This document shows, in pieces, positions 38,601 through 53,600 of a stretch of 64,000 nucleotides of DNA. Origin of the DNA: Pieris napi (taxonomy: Eukaryota > Arthropoda > Insecta > Lepidoptera > Pieridae). Position 1 is the stretch's first letter. Each line of letters opens with the position of its first letter. The position numbers and the translations under genes were made by a program. The stretch is taken from positions 5,084,001-5,148,000 of the forward strand of contig NC_062257.1 of NCBI RefSeq assembly GCF_905475465.1, in the 5' to 3' direction. A model generated the notes under the pieces. The model ran no database searches. It saw nothing but the letters and a program-made list of their open reading frames with translations, and had not been told where the DNA came from.

Positions 38601-41600
38601 AGGAAACCCCCCCCCCCCCCCCCAAAATTCGTTACGTAATACTTGAACGCTCCCTAATTGATATATTATGAACAATTAAACCTCTGCTTATTTAACCTAG
38701 TATGAAATAAATGAATTAATTGTTTTATAAATATTTCAGGCCAGTTTCAATAACCTCGTCTCTGGTGCGTTGTCGGCGCGTTTTCGCCGCTCTAGTAGCG
38801 TTAGCCGTCGAGGAGCTCGTTGAAGCGGCCGACGCTCTATTGGCTCCAGTGCGACTTGGGGTCGTTCGTCCCACCGCCCCGTTCCCATTGGCCACTACGT
38901 ATGTGGATTTGGTCAACGGTAGCGAAGATCTGTTTGGTGTGGAGCCACTGTCGACTGGACATCCGCGGTCGTCGCGAAGGTAATTAATAATTTATATTAA
39001 TATAATAATTATATATAAAAATGAAACCCATTTTTGGTTGTCACGACATAGCATGAAAACGGCTTGACCGATTTGTCTGATTCTTTTTTTATAATATTCC
39101 TGGAAGTACGAGGATGGTTCTTACGGAGAGAAAAATTAAAAAAATTGAGTGAAAAAGTCTAAAAACAACACTTTTCTATATTCCCATACAAAAGATTCGT
39201 AATAATACTTAAAAGTCAATTTGAACTATTTGTATTATAGTATGATATATGATAAAGTTCAAGTGTTAGTGGAGGGGTTCCGGGAAGGTAAATTTTTATT
39301 TTTTGACATAATGTATTTGTTGTCTTACTAGCTAGACCGGTGTCCCGAATAGCAGAATAAGTATTTAAAAAAAATAAAGAATCGACTGTTAGGCGGTACG
39401 ATGTGGGCCAGGCCAGCTAGTAATTTATATTTATTTTACAAAAACAGTGGCGCTGAAATATCGAGGTCTTGCCTTTCATAAGTGCGAGAGTTAATTTCGC
39501 TCGTAGATTGAAAAATCCATTGGTACAGCTGTGTACAGGGTCTAACGGCACACTCAAACCAACATTTCTCTTATAACTCACAATACTTTATACAACACCG
39601 CTTTTTGCCGTGCACCACCACTATGTGGAACCTGCTGCCCACTGAAGTATTTCCGAACCAATTCGACTTAGGGTCCTTCAAGAAAAGAGCGTAACAATTC
39701 TTAAAAGGCCGGCAACGCACTCGCGAGCCCTCTGGCACTGAGTGTCCATGGGCGGCGGTATCACTAAGTGTGCGATTAGTCCTAGAAAAAAGCATCGTCA
39801 GGAACCCAGCATAAGTGCATGCTATAAGTTATTTAGATATATTTTTGACATATAATCTAACTAGCGACCCGCCCCGGCTTCGCACGGATGCAATGCTGAT
39901 ACTAAATTCAAAGTGCTATAAAGTATAGGGAGAACCGCGGCCTCCGACGCACTGCGTCCCGCAATTTTTAAATTTGTAATATCTTCGAAATATTCATTTA
40001 AATCATATGCTGTAAAGGGCCATATAAATCTATATTAAATCAGCAATTTATTTAAGGTATTTAATTGGATAAGGATTTATGCTGTATTGGTTAAAATCGC
40101 TTCGAAAATTAGCCATTATTCTCGTAAAAAGTAAATGACAAAAAAAAGTTATTGTGGGTTATCCATAAGTGATAGACATATACCATCACGGACTTTTCTG
40201 TAGACCTTTTCAATGTGTACAATACTTAGTACATTATTTTGATAAAACTCGTAGGGTTCAGCCTGCGGCAATGTAAGCGGAAAAAATGTAATTATTTACG
40301 ACATCACATTAGAAACCTCAAAAATAATAGTACTTCTCCACTATTTAATGGATGTTATTATACATATAAACCTTCCTCTTGAATCACTCTATCTATTAAA
40401 AAAAACCGCATCAAAATCCGTGGTGTAGTCTCAAAGATTTAAGCATACAAAGGGACATAGGGACAGAGAAAGCGACTTTGTTTTATACTATGTAGTGATA
40501 TATAAAATTCTGGTGTCACAATGTTCGTGTTCCTATACTCCTCCGAAACGGCTCGACCGATTCTTATGAAAATTTTTTATGCATATTCAGTAAGTCTGAG
40601 AATCGGAAAACATCTATTTTTCATCCCACTAAATGTTAAGGGTTAATTTTGACCTATTTTTCATTTAACTGATTGCTATTATATTTGATTACAGAGAATC
40701 AGCAACCAACGGCAATCGTGCAACAGCAACAGGCGGTACGTCGATCGGCAGTTCGACCCTCGTGCGCTCGTCTACGCCCGTAGCGACGGAATACGCGGAT
40801 GATGTGGCAGGTGAAGCGTTGGGGGGAGATGATGATGCTTCGGAAACTGATGAACCAACGGCACCAACTCAGCAGCAGGATGTACAGCATGATGATCCTA
40901 TGGGCGACAGGTAAACTTATCGAATCAGTTTTTTAAAAAGTGCGTGCGTACAAAGTAGTGTCAGTAGTGAAACTTCTTTGGCAAACAAATTTTTAAGTTT
41001 TATTCATATTTAGTCGGTTAGGGTTAGGGGTTAGGGTAGTAGGACTCCTGCCTCCGCAATTAGACTCGTAATTGAATTTTTATTCATATTTATACAAATC
41101 TAAAACTTATTTCGAGACTTAGAGGGAGGGAAAAAGGAAGATATGTTAGAAATTTAATGAATTTAATTTATTTCTTCGACAATAACAACACGTGGCATTT
41201 GAATTTACAATTCCTCATTTGGGATTTCAATAAATTATTTTGCATAAAATATAAAATACTAATATTTCATAAATTCTCTTCACGAAATTTAAATTTAAAA
41301 AAAAAAATGGAATTTCTATAAGGTAATTCGCCCTTCTCACTCTCTCTCAATCCGTCTCAATCGCTCTCTCCCTTTTCTTCGATAAAAACGCATTTTTATC
41401 ACAAACAGTGAAAAACGCACAAGTTAAGATAATATTTTATTGTATTAAAAAGGTTTACTAAACCTGGAATTAGTCGTCAGTGACGCCAGCTAAAGAATAA
41501 AATAAAGTAATTAAAGTTACTTCGATATATTGTTCGTGATATTGAAATATTTGTTATTTTTGTATTAGGTCACTTGAGTAAGTAAATATTTAGATTTACC

Positions 41601-44600
41601 TTTTTGTAGGTAACACATAAAAAATATGTAGCATTTTTTTTCATGTTCTCCAAATTTGTCCCTTTTTCGATGGAGAACTTTTTTAGACGACTCATTTGTC
41701 TAGTGGTTAGTACCCCTGACTGCGAATCCATGGGTCCCGGGTTCGATCCCCGGCTGAGACGAACATAGATGCGATGAGCATTTGGTGTTGTGCTTAGGTC
41801 TTGGGTGTTTAAATATATATTTATATGTCTATCTATCTATAATATGTATGTGTATCCGTTGCCTAGAACCCATAACACAAGCTTAGCATGGGACTAGGTC
41901 AATTGGTGTGAATTGTCTATAAAAAATAGCAACACTTATGAAATGTCAGAATTCTACGGAATGAAAAATCAGAGTATAATATAAAGGTACATCATGTTAA
42001 CTTGATCATAGCTTGAATTCAAAAATAGTTTATCTATTGGTACCAGTGGTTCTTTTGTTAGTACGCTAGGAATAAGTATCAATTGACTTCACTTAGATGT
42101 CATTATGAATCATTATTACTCTTCTGAGTAAAGCCTTATTTGGTAGATTAAACGAAACATATTTTCAGGGGAGCTGATCACGTGGTGGTCGAAAATGGAA
42201 CAGAAAGAGCTGAGGGCGGGGAGAGTGAGAGTGAACTGGATATGCTCGCTGAGGTGGAGACTGAGAGTGATTCAGATGATCAAGATAATGCAGAATCGGC
42301 CCAACGCAGCGTACAGACTGGCGCCACGCAAGGTTCGGATGCCGGTATGTATATACAGTAAACCCTCTTATAACACGGTATTCTTATAACGCATTTTCAT
42401 ATTACGCGTATTCAGTCAGTCATAATGTGTTACGATATAACGCGGGTTATATTTCTGAACTGTGACAATTATAATAATGTGTACGTACTTATTTCGTTCA
42501 TAACATAATTTTTAGGTAATATTTGATTTAACTTCCCTTTAACGTGAATAATTTGTACATAACGCGTTTTCTATAACGTGGAACCAATCTATCGTGTTAC
42601 AGGAGGGTATATTTGTATTATATACATATACGTCTTTAATATTTTTTTTAAATAAGATATTTGAAAATCTATCTATGTTTGTGTTTACACCATACTAATA
42701 AACTGATGTGAAATAACTAATGTGTTGAAATATATATATCATATATAAAAAAATATCTTTTGTCTCTTTCTGTATTTTTATAATTGTATAGAGTTGAAAA
42801 GAGACATAAGTAGTGAAAATGGTACGAATAAAGAGGTGAACCAACTTGTATTTGTACTTCCGATTCCAAATACATCCAAAGTGCCGCTTACTATTCGATT
42901 ACGCTAACTATTCGAATGTCCGTAAACAGCACTATCGTGCGAAATGCATGATTAGTTTTAATTGAAATATAGCGTTATACGACGCAGGAATAGCGTCGCT
43001 GTTATTGTACCCAGAGGAGGAAAGTGGGGATTCCACTCAGCCAGAAGACGAGGACTCGGAGGCTGGGGAAACTGACGAGCAGGAGGGAGAGTCGGAACCT
43101 CAGCTCCACGATGGAGAGACCCTGGAGAGAAGGGCGGCACCGCCAACTAGGACTAATCTAGCGCCGCATTCTATGCAGTGGGCCATACGGTAATGTTTTT
43201 CTTTTGTCGTAATAAATCTAATATATAAAATTCTCGTGTCACGTTGTTTGTCCGCGATGGACTCCTAAACTACTTAACCGATTTTAAATTAAATTTGCAC
43301 ACCGTGTGCAGTTACCAACTTAAAACATAGGATAGCTTACATCTTAATTTATAGCCGCAATATTATTTTATTGCAAATTATTTGTTTATTATTTGATAGT
43401 CACAATTCTAACAGATAGCGCTGTGATAAAAGTACCAACGTTTCAAATATGCTACAATTTACTGGAATAACCACCAAAAAAGCATGGTGGTCCCCATGAC
43501 TGGTGTTCTCCTACCGTTTCCCTGGAATAGTTTACTACTATGTAATTTAACAAAAACATTAGCCACAGCAACGCTTGGCCGAGTCTGCTAGTAAATATAT
43601 AAGTGTGTCTCTTCTTTGTATTACTGATTTCGGATATTACCGATTCATGAACGAAACCAGCTTTTGTTATAGCTATTGTTTGAATATGATTTTGATAGCT
43701 TTGCTTTAAATTTAAAGTGTTGAAATGTTCAAAAACTTAGTTACGTCAATGGCCATGCATGATATTTGATCGAACAGAAATTTTAGAATATAATAGTCGA
43801 ATGTAATGGCTGGGAGAACTTGGCTGTGCCAAAAATCAATCTGGAACTGTTTAGGAAAAACACCTTTTGTGTTGGTGGCAATTAAAGTTTACAATAAATT
43901 ACCAAAAGAATTAAAAGATCTTCCGACTAGAGTCTTTAAAAAGCGACTTGGTGTATTACTTTTGGAAAAAATTTACTATTCAATAAATGATTATTTGCGT
44001 GGGACACTGCAGTTGATTTAAATTAAATAAATTATGATATATGTACAATACAAATAATATAAGAATTGACTAATAATGTAAAATGTAAAATTCCTTTAAA
44101 GACAAATTTGCGGGCCGTGTGTGGCAGAATATGCGAACTTACGATTGTACCACCTTACATATTTTTGTACCATATTCTTGCAATAAATAAATTATTATTT
44201 AAAATCTTAGAGCCTATTTTCGTAAGAGACTTTAATGCAAAAATTCTCTCACAGTAATATAATTTGTAGCTTCTTTACTATCAACATTACTTTTTAATTA
44301 ATTGTCCAGAGGTTGTTGGTATTCAATTGCCTTCAAAAAGCATGTTGTTAGAATATGATGATCTATTTATGCTTTTAAACGCACATCCTAAATTTCGTAA
44401 GATTTGAGGGTACACCTAAAAACAATTTCATCAAAATCGGTTAAGGGAGCGTTCAAGTATTACGTAACGCAATTTTTAAAGATTTTAGAAGCTCCCTCCC
44501 CCCATGTTTTGCACCATAACGTTTTTCTGTAAAACCATCTCCCCCCTCCCCTCACTTAACGTTACGTAACATTTAAGTTTAAAGACACAATCATATTAAA

Positions 44601-47600
44601 GATTTAAACAAAGTAATACCTTTGTTATTGTATTAATTGCGTTTGCAGTTGTAATAAACAAAAGAAGAGCTTTTTAAGTTATATATATAACATCCTTTAT
44701 ATGTTCTAAAAACTTTTCTTTAGCCGTTTTCCAAATTTCGTTGGCATTTTTTTGGCACAATTGTGCTAGCAAGTAAAAAATATTACGTAACGCGTTGTTT
44801 AAATAAAACCCCCCTCCCGCCCATGTAACGCAGTGTAACGTTTCAAACGACTCCCCCCTCCCCCCAAATTGCGTTACGTAATACTTGAACGCTCCCTAAG
44901 TTGTTTTTTGAGTTTTGGGTGTTTATATAATATATTTGATATGTGTAATCTCAGTAAATAATGTTAATTACAGTTGTGTGATAATTTTACTAATGTATCT
45001 TAATTTTTCAGTTCTCGCGAAGCCCTCCGCGGCGGTAGTAGTGGAACGAGCGGGGTAAGACTGACGGGTGCCTCTTCTCTGGTCTTCATTGACCCGGCGT
45101 CTTTGCGCCGTTCGGCCGGAGTGGCAGCTGCCGGAGCTCACGACCCCCATTCTACTTCCACCACGGCCGCTTTTCTTGCGAGGGCTTTTGGTAAGGATTT
45201 TCACCACAACGCTCTAATTAAGGAGCGTTCAAGTATTACGTTACGTCGGGTGGGTCATTTATGTTTGAAAAAAAAAGGATCACAATGTTTAAATGGTGAC
45301 TGTAAATAGAGTACAGAGTTTGATAGCATTTGGATTTAATCTTCTGCCTCTGGAGTTATGTGAAAAAAAAAATGACTATTGTTTTTTCAACAAAAGCAAC
45401 GATCTTTTCTTTTTAAGATCAAAAAGTCAAAGAAGTCAAATTTAAAATGTATTACAACTTTACGTATCAATTATCTACGCCATTTAGCACCGGCCGGTAC
45501 GCGTTAGAGTGAGACAGACTATATAGGCGTGTTAGTCTGAGTCTGGTAGAGTGGTAGATTGAATTAATTATCAAAGAAAAAAAATACTGCATAAATAATT
45601 ATAATTTTTTTAATTTTATTTTTTTACATTTAAGGTACAGAAACAGACATCAGATTGGTTAAATACATACAAGCAATTGCATAAGTTGATAAAAAATGCT
45701 ATACTTTAGTTTTACCGAGGCAGTCCCTGAGTGCCACTTTTTTTTTTACCCACTCTAGTGTATATCTACACTAATATTATAAAGAGGAAAACTTTGTTTG
45801 TTTTTTTGATTGTAATGAATAGGCTCATAAACTACTGGACCGATTTTAAAAATTCTTTCTCCATTCGAAAGCTACATTATCCACGAGTAATATAGGCTAT
45901 ATTTAATTTTGAATAAAAATAGGGTTCCGGTTGTTCTAAGTAATTGTAGATCTTATAAATATCTACAAAAAAGTCGGCGACACACTATACCTATCTATGT
46001 CGAGTGAGGCACAATAACCATTTTTTATAAGTATCTAATTGTCCTCAATAAAAATAAATATAATTTCACCCTCAGGTATCGTAATTCGTCAAATTGCTGA
46101 TCTTCTATGGGAATACGAGCGCGCTCCATTGCCGCTTACGCGTATGCTACCGTTCGCCTATACTGATGCATTGCGTCTTCAGTGTTACTTGGAGAGACAA
46201 CTCAAGCCCACCTGGGATTGGCTGGTCACCGTTATGGACGCCACTGAGGCTCAACTTAGGTAAGAATATATTTCGTCATGATCGTAGAACAATGTCGGAT
46301 TAAAAATCTTCCTAGAAAGATATTAGAGTGACTCATGGCCATGTGTAATACCTTTTCAGAATCCCTATTAAATACGCTAAAACTTGTTATACAGGGTCAC
46401 TTTTCGGTAAATTATTTTTTTTTCACAGTGGGGTCCGAAGTAAACAAAAAGTTATCATTTGAAAACAATTTATATCGTATAACTTAATATTATCTTCAAT
46501 ACACTCAATAAACTACTATAAATAGTATGTCTAACGCAAGAATTCATCAGGACCAATCTAGTGGATATTATGAAAAAGATACAGGTGTAGACTTTTTAGA
46601 ATTTTAATAAGAATTAGTAAAAAAAGTCAATTTTCTTATAAAACGCAAAATAAATTATAACTCTGCAGGGGTTGAGTTTAGAGACCTCCCGTAGAACAAT
46701 TTTTTGCAGCTGATGACCTCATCTATCCCCTATTTGCGTTTGATCCACGACTTTTTAACCATCCTGTATATAATTTTATTTTCACAGCGTAGTCTAATTG
46801 CTTATAACAATTTAACGATGACAGGTTTTTAATTAAAAAAATGCTTTGAAGTCTTATTTCCTAAATATTATGGTTTAGTTTTCAATAACGAATAACTCTG
46901 TTACTAAATTAATTTGGTTAAATATATTTGTTTTAGATTTGGAGCATCATTAACCTCCAACAATGCAAGTACATCCACAGCGGAGCCAAGCAGAGCGGCC
47001 GCTCCGACCACTCGCAGAGCGACTTCTTTTACCACACCCGCTTCAAGAATTATAGGATTTTCTGAAGCGCCACGGGTTAGGGATCGTGATCAAGGTAGGC
47101 TTTTAATTAATCAATTGAAAAGGGAATTAATGATACACAACAGAACGAGCGTTTGAACATTAATATTAGGAAGGATGTCTTATAGATTTCTCATGTAAAA
47201 AAAACGTGTTTGTACTTATGTACACGCGTTAGAAGTTATACTTCTTTGGCGTAACAAGAAAAAAGTCTTTTCAAAAAGCTAACGCTCCAAAAGAAGTATA
47301 ACTTCAAAAATATCATATTGTAATGAGAAGTAAAATTTTTTAAACGTTAGTTTCTGTATTCACTACTGTTAGTCTAGTCAACAAGTTCAAAAACGTAAAA
47401 GTTTGTTAGTTATGATTTTTTATAATTTATTTGATTTTTTAGGAAATTATTGAAAACTTAAAAATCTAAAAAATGTTAATAAATTTAAAAAAAAAAACAG
47501 GCATAGCTAAATATTAATTTAAAAAAAATTATCAACATTTTTTAAATTTTTATTGCTTAATTTAAAATTGCTTAAATGTTAATATTTTTTGAGTTCTTAA

Positions 47601-50600
47601 CAGAAAACGAAATATCATTTTTTTTTCATCTTATTTTGTTAATAACAATTGCAATTTTTAACCTGCACCAAAATCCTTTAAAAACTTTTTCTAGAGGTGA
47701 TTTCGAATCGAATGAGTCATCGCTCATATTTTTAGGATCTTTATCTCTATTTTTACGTTTTTAAACTTGTTGACTAGACTATATTAGATTAGATTTACAT
47801 TTAAATTGAGTATATATTTGATATTTATACAAACCATTATATATATTACAGGCGTGGAAGCCGGTAGCGCAAGACGCGAGTTCCTCGCATACTGTTTGTC
47901 CCTTCTACGTGCACATAGCGCTGAGCACGCGGAACAACTGCCCGTACTGGATGTGGCCGCACTCAAGCACGTCGCGTACGTACTCGACGCACTCGTCTAT
48001 TACATGAGAGCTGCGCAGCCGCAGCCGCATCATCATCACCATTTGTGGACACCGGTATGTTGTGTATTTAAAAAAAGGGTGCGTGTACTTATGTACGCGC
48101 GTAAACAGTTATACTTCTTTGGCATTATTAAAAATAGTTTTTGATTGCATGCAAATATTAATTACAATGAAATAATCAAAGACTGGAAAAGGAGTCATTA
48201 TAGTCAATAAAGTTCAGTTTACATTTGAAAAATTAAACAATAAATATTTATTGTTATTTTATTACATTAAGTGTAACATAAATTCTATTATTATTCGAAT
48301 GTTGTTTTTAAATTATGTCCAGTAGCATCTTCCGTGGGCTTTCTCCAATATTGATTAGAAGCGTGTTCTATTTTTTTGCGCGTGAACTGCGAGTAGTGAC
48401 GTCGCGCGTCTCCCCCTTACTCGCAGCGTGTCTGCCAAACTATATGACAACTGAATGTATAGGTCGGGAGATAGTGACACAAAATAGTGGGTCATTTGTA
48501 CCAGTTTGGCGGTTCTTCAGGGGTCTTATTACGAAATGAAAAAAGGCGTCGGTATGCCTGGCTGTAAGTCACACCGGCGTGACACCGCCGCCTCTTATTT
48601 TTTTTATGGACTATAGGAAAATACTAGAGTTTTTGTGGGACAAATCGTTTGAAAGTCGTAATTAATTCGACGAGTGACGACGACCTGCGCTATGACCATC
48701 ATAAAGCCCTTCTCCCATTACGATACGCCCGCGCGACTCTAGTCTCGGAGACTAGTCGCCGCGAAGTATCTCACATACATTTATATGGACACTCTCACAT
48801 TACGATACTGGTATTCTACGCGTTCGCGACTAGTCTCGCGATACCCGCCGTGTTGGTCGCTTGTGCGTCGCGTCTCGCGCGTTTCGACAAGATGGCGGCG
48901 GAGCAAGAAACAAATATTAAGTTTGTACAAGAAATTGAAAAACATGCTTGTTTATATAACTACAAACTACCTGAATACATGCGAAAAAATATAATAGACA
49001 AGACTTGGGCAGAAATTGGGAACAAATTTCAAATAACAGGTTGGTTTTTTTTGTACACATACATAGTTTATTATTATCAATGTTACATTGTATTCTGCAA
49101 ACAGGATTGGTATTGCCAAGGCAATGAACCTTGCTCAGATATAAAGTAGTTTGCTAAATAATTTCGTTGATTATGTGGTGACATATTTGCCGTTATTTCT
49201 ATATTATGAGGTTGTATTGTCGTTGTAACGGGAATAGTGCCCGATCTGTTTTGTATAAACTCCCTTGGACTATATAGAATACCCTCACGTTTTCGAACAT
49301 AGTTGTGTAAAATACACACTGCTTTTATTATATTTGATACTTTTTCTATTGTATGACATCTTATAGCAGTACTTAATACTTGAAATTTTTCAGCCATCAT
49401 CCCAAAAGCACATTCAATTGTATTCCTCCCTCGGCTTAGTCTGTAGTTAAATACCCTTCTCAAGTCATTCAAGGTTCTTTGGGGATATGGTCTCATCAAG
49501 TAAGATAGAAGGGGAAATGCCTCATCCCCAATAAAATAGTATGGTAATTCATAGTTAGATTGGTCATTAGGAAGTTTGGAAGGTAAAGGAATATTAAGAC
49601 GTCCATGTTCTATCCAACGTTTGATCCTGGAAGCACTGAAAATTCCTCCGTCGCTGTTCCTACCAGCATAGCCAGTCTCGATAACAGTAAATAATCCATC
49701 GGAATCACAACATGCCATTAATACTATCGAATGGTAGGATTTGTAATTAAAATTACTTGATCCTGAATCAGGTAATTTTTCTATTCTGATGTGTTTACCA
49801 TCACATGCCCCTAAGCAGTTGGGTAAATTCCAGAGGCGATCAAAACGAGCAGCAATGTCTTTCCAATGTTGCACATCTGGTAATGGCATATAGTCTCCAT
49901 TTAATATCTCCCATATTATAACTGTCATTTCAGCTATGACCTTGCAAATTGTATTATCTCCTCTTGCAAAATACAATCCTAGGCTTACAAACGTACAACC
50001 TGACCCCAAATATCTGAAAAACAATTAATATTAAGGTTATTTTCAGGATCAGAAGCTAAAGAAAAGTGGAAAAATCTACGTAGTGTTTTTGTTCGCCACT
50101 TGAAACCGGCCAAAAGTGGAGCAGGTACTGCACAAAAAAAACCATACTACTTAGCAGACTATATGCAATTTACTGTACCCTTCATAAAAACAGCAGGAAA
50201 ACCATCAGGAAATTTGAAAGAGACGATAGAACCACAGACACCTGATCTTGAACTATGTGAACAAACACAGTTCACAGAAAATGTACCTACAAGCACTCAA
50301 TCAATCTCGCAACAGCAATCATCTCTTCCTTCTACTAGTACAAACACTCAACTAATCTCGCAACAGCAATCATCTCTTCCTTCTACTAGTACAAACACTC
50401 AACCAATCTCGCAACAGCAATCATCTCTTCCTTCTACTAGTACAAGCACTCAACCAATCTCGCAACAGCAATTACCACCACCACCACCATCAACAAATAA
50501 TAAAAAAAAACGGAAGAAGCTGGAAGAAACTCAAGCCGAGCAAGACATTTCAGCTTATTTTAAATTTAAACAATCTAAAATTCTAGAAAACTGTGACAGT

Positions 50601-53600
50601 ACTGAAAATTCAAACAAAATGTTCTTACTGAGTTTACTATCGGACGTGAACAAAATGACTGATAGTCAAAGAAGACTGTTTAAGAGAAGAGTGCTTGCAT
50701 TGATAGACGATATAATGGACCAAAGTAGTGAAAATATGAATAGTCCCAACACACTTTATTCTACTCCTTCACCGATGAGTGCTGCCGAGGTAATAAGTAC
50801 GCCAATTACCATAAACGAAAGTCTGAATGTAGTACAATCAAATACTGCCAGTCTTTATTATGAATCAATACCTATGTTATTATCACAGGAAGATGAAGAA
50901 TAAGTAATAATTATAAAGTACTTACATATTAAAATTTAATAAACATTTAATTACCTACATATGTCACAATGAAGTATTATTTACCTTAGGGTTATCATAA
51001 TCCTTTCTTCCGCACTGACACATTCTCTAAATTTAGTATTTCGTTGATGTATAGCTGGTTTTAATAATGTAACAAGATGCAAGTAGGTCTCTTTAGACAT
51101 TCGGTAGAAAGATAAAAATTTCTTATCATCATGTTGTAGTTCTTGTGCGGCTACAAAAACTCTACAATTTATGTTTCTTTCAATATATGGATGAATCCAG
51201 TATTTTCTACTCTTGCGTTGACGTCTTCTATTTCTATAAAACAGAAAAACTGCAAGAGCTTCTTCGTCACTGGAGTCGCTCGACATAACGTCCGTCTACA
51301 AAAAACAAGTTTGCACAAATGATGAATTTAGTAATTTTTCAGTAGCATAATATGCGAGCGTCGCGTAGCGAACATGTATCCAACTAGTATTATACTCGAG
51401 TATCGTACCCTACAAGTATCGTAATGGGAGAAGGGCCTAATTCTTTTTTTCAACCATAACCCCTGAAGAACCGCCATACTGGTACAAATGACCCACTATT
51501 TTGTGTCACTATCTCCCGGCCTATTATAGTTCAGTGGTCACCTAATCGATTTGTCCAATATGTTGAATATGGTTATGACCAGTTTGAAGGGCACGGACGC
51601 CTATAAATACAACATATTATTTTTTATTTAAATCATTATTTTAGACAAAGTATGATATTGATAACAGAATCATTTTTATTATGACAGGATGAAAATGAAA
51701 ACGAGGAAGGTGAAGAAGAAATGGTCGTAGGTGGCAGCACTGCGGCAGAATCTGACAATGAGGGGGAGAATGGACGAGGAAGGCAACACTCGTTCTTCCA
51801 GAGAACTGATTCCACGCTTTGCCTTGGCTGTCCGCCACCCGATCCATTTAATAGTAAGTTTTTTTTTCATGTTTATATATTGATTCAAATTATATTCTTC
51901 TTGGGCCAATGTGTTTTAAAATTGATGCTTTTGTATTTTAAAATTAACTGTAACGTAAAAATAGTTACTTTTGGTTGGTTTAACACGAAACCCATACATT
52001 ATTTCACTCTTTATAACGCAACAGCCATTCTCTATTACGAAGAAATATTTTCATATTTAGACATCAACAACATACTTAAGTGAAATTGGTTTTATAATCA
52101 GCTTACAAAACTAACCTATTGAGATGCCGAAATTTCTAAGAAAGATACCTGAAGTCATAAACAGCCGTCTCGCCTTGGTTATAGTAAATTGCATTAACAC
52201 GTGTGCTAATATTCTTAGATTACATTGCCTGTAGAAAATTTTGGTCTCAGTACTAAACGTACCATCGTCACCTATCGTGTATTATCAGTCGTAAACTTTG
52301 AAATTGTTACGATGGGCAGTAAAATAATTGTACCTATTAATAGTAATAAAATTAGAAATTATTGTATTTGGTTTTTAACTGTCTATAAAGAATTTGAGAA
52401 CTGGCAGTAAATGTAAAATTAGAAGCATTAATATTTATATCTTTAATGACGAATCACAAGTGTACATTGTGTTACCTACGTGAATAAATGATTTTTTTGA
52501 ATTTTGAAAAAATGCTCGGTCCCGTGAAATTCGTTATAAAGAGATTACACTGTATATTGTTTTACCCATATGCTAGCTTATACTTTTTATACTAGGACTA
52601 ACAAATCTAAGATTTATTAATGTTATTAAAAAGGGAGGAGGGGGGTCAATAATCTCCAAAAATTGCGTGAAGTTATACTTGAACGCTCCCTAACTCAAAT
52701 GTTAGCGCTACCTGTTCAAAAGGCACTACACAGTTATTGTATGTAATTTAATATTGGCGATTAAAAAGAGTGGCGGAGAGTTTATTGCCAGTTCTTCTCT
52801 TCCGTTCTACGCCCTTGATTTGAGAACTGGCAGTAAATGTAAAATTAGAAGCATTAATATTATGTATTTCTTTACTGACGAGTCATAAGTGTACAATGTG
52901 TTACCTATATGATTAAATGATTTTTGAATTTTTTCAGTGACAATGCAAGACGCTCTGCCATTGGCTGATCAGCCCCAACTATTGCAACCCAACGCTAGGC
53001 GCGAAGAACTCTTTGGAATGCCGCGACAACCCGTCACTGTGCCGCCCTCTGGTGATGGACCACCGGGGACTAATAACCCACTTGAAGGTAAGGCACTTTT
53101 CTGAAACATATAATTCATCATATCTTTATTGATTTCAAAAATAAGTTCATCAATATTTCTTCTGTATCCCTATATATATTTATATAAAATTCTCATGTCA
53201 CAATGTTCGTTCCCATAGTCCTCCGAAACGGGTCGAGCGATTCGTATGAAATTTTGTTTGCATATTCTGGAAGTCTGAGAATCGGCTACTGATATCCTTC
53301 AAACCCTTAATTGATAAGGAGTGTCCACACCAAAAAATATGTTTTGATTTTTTTATGATACAGCATACAGAAATACATACAACCCTTAATTTTCACCCCT
53401 CTACAATCAACCCCTATTTGGTATTATTGTAGATAGTTATTTTTATTGAACTAAAAAAATGTTTCCTAGAAATAATATACATGGCAAAACGACGTTTGCC
53501 GGGTCAGCTAGTAACCTATAAAGATATATATATATATATTATGATGATGGATTTAGCATTTTTAATTATTTACTAATTTCCCATAATTTACACTAGAAGT

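Larger units (their letters stand above)
48462..51521. mobile_element. Apparently complete Harbinger-type DNA transposon, 3.06 kb, in intron 32 of hyd/UBR5
   Basis: Terminal inverted repeats of 63 bp (48462-48524 and 51459-51521) differ at two positions and start GGYCGGGAGATAGTGACAC. TA flanks both ends; a clean 3-bp TWA duplication is not obvious (ATA left, TAT right). A second inverted pair (gcccttctcccattacgata) lies at 48706-48725 and about 51419-51438. Between the ends are the two genes typical of PIF/Harbinger elements, a DDE nuclease and a small DNA-binding protein, both open. The left side holds about 160 bp of extra sequence between terminal and subterminal repeats compared with the right. 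Confidence 0.9.

Noticed and set aside
41690..41765. Possible tRNA gene (A- and B-box-like words)
   Set aside because: The ends do not pair as a clean acceptor stem and the sequence continues into a SINE body, so it is a tRNA-derived SINE head.
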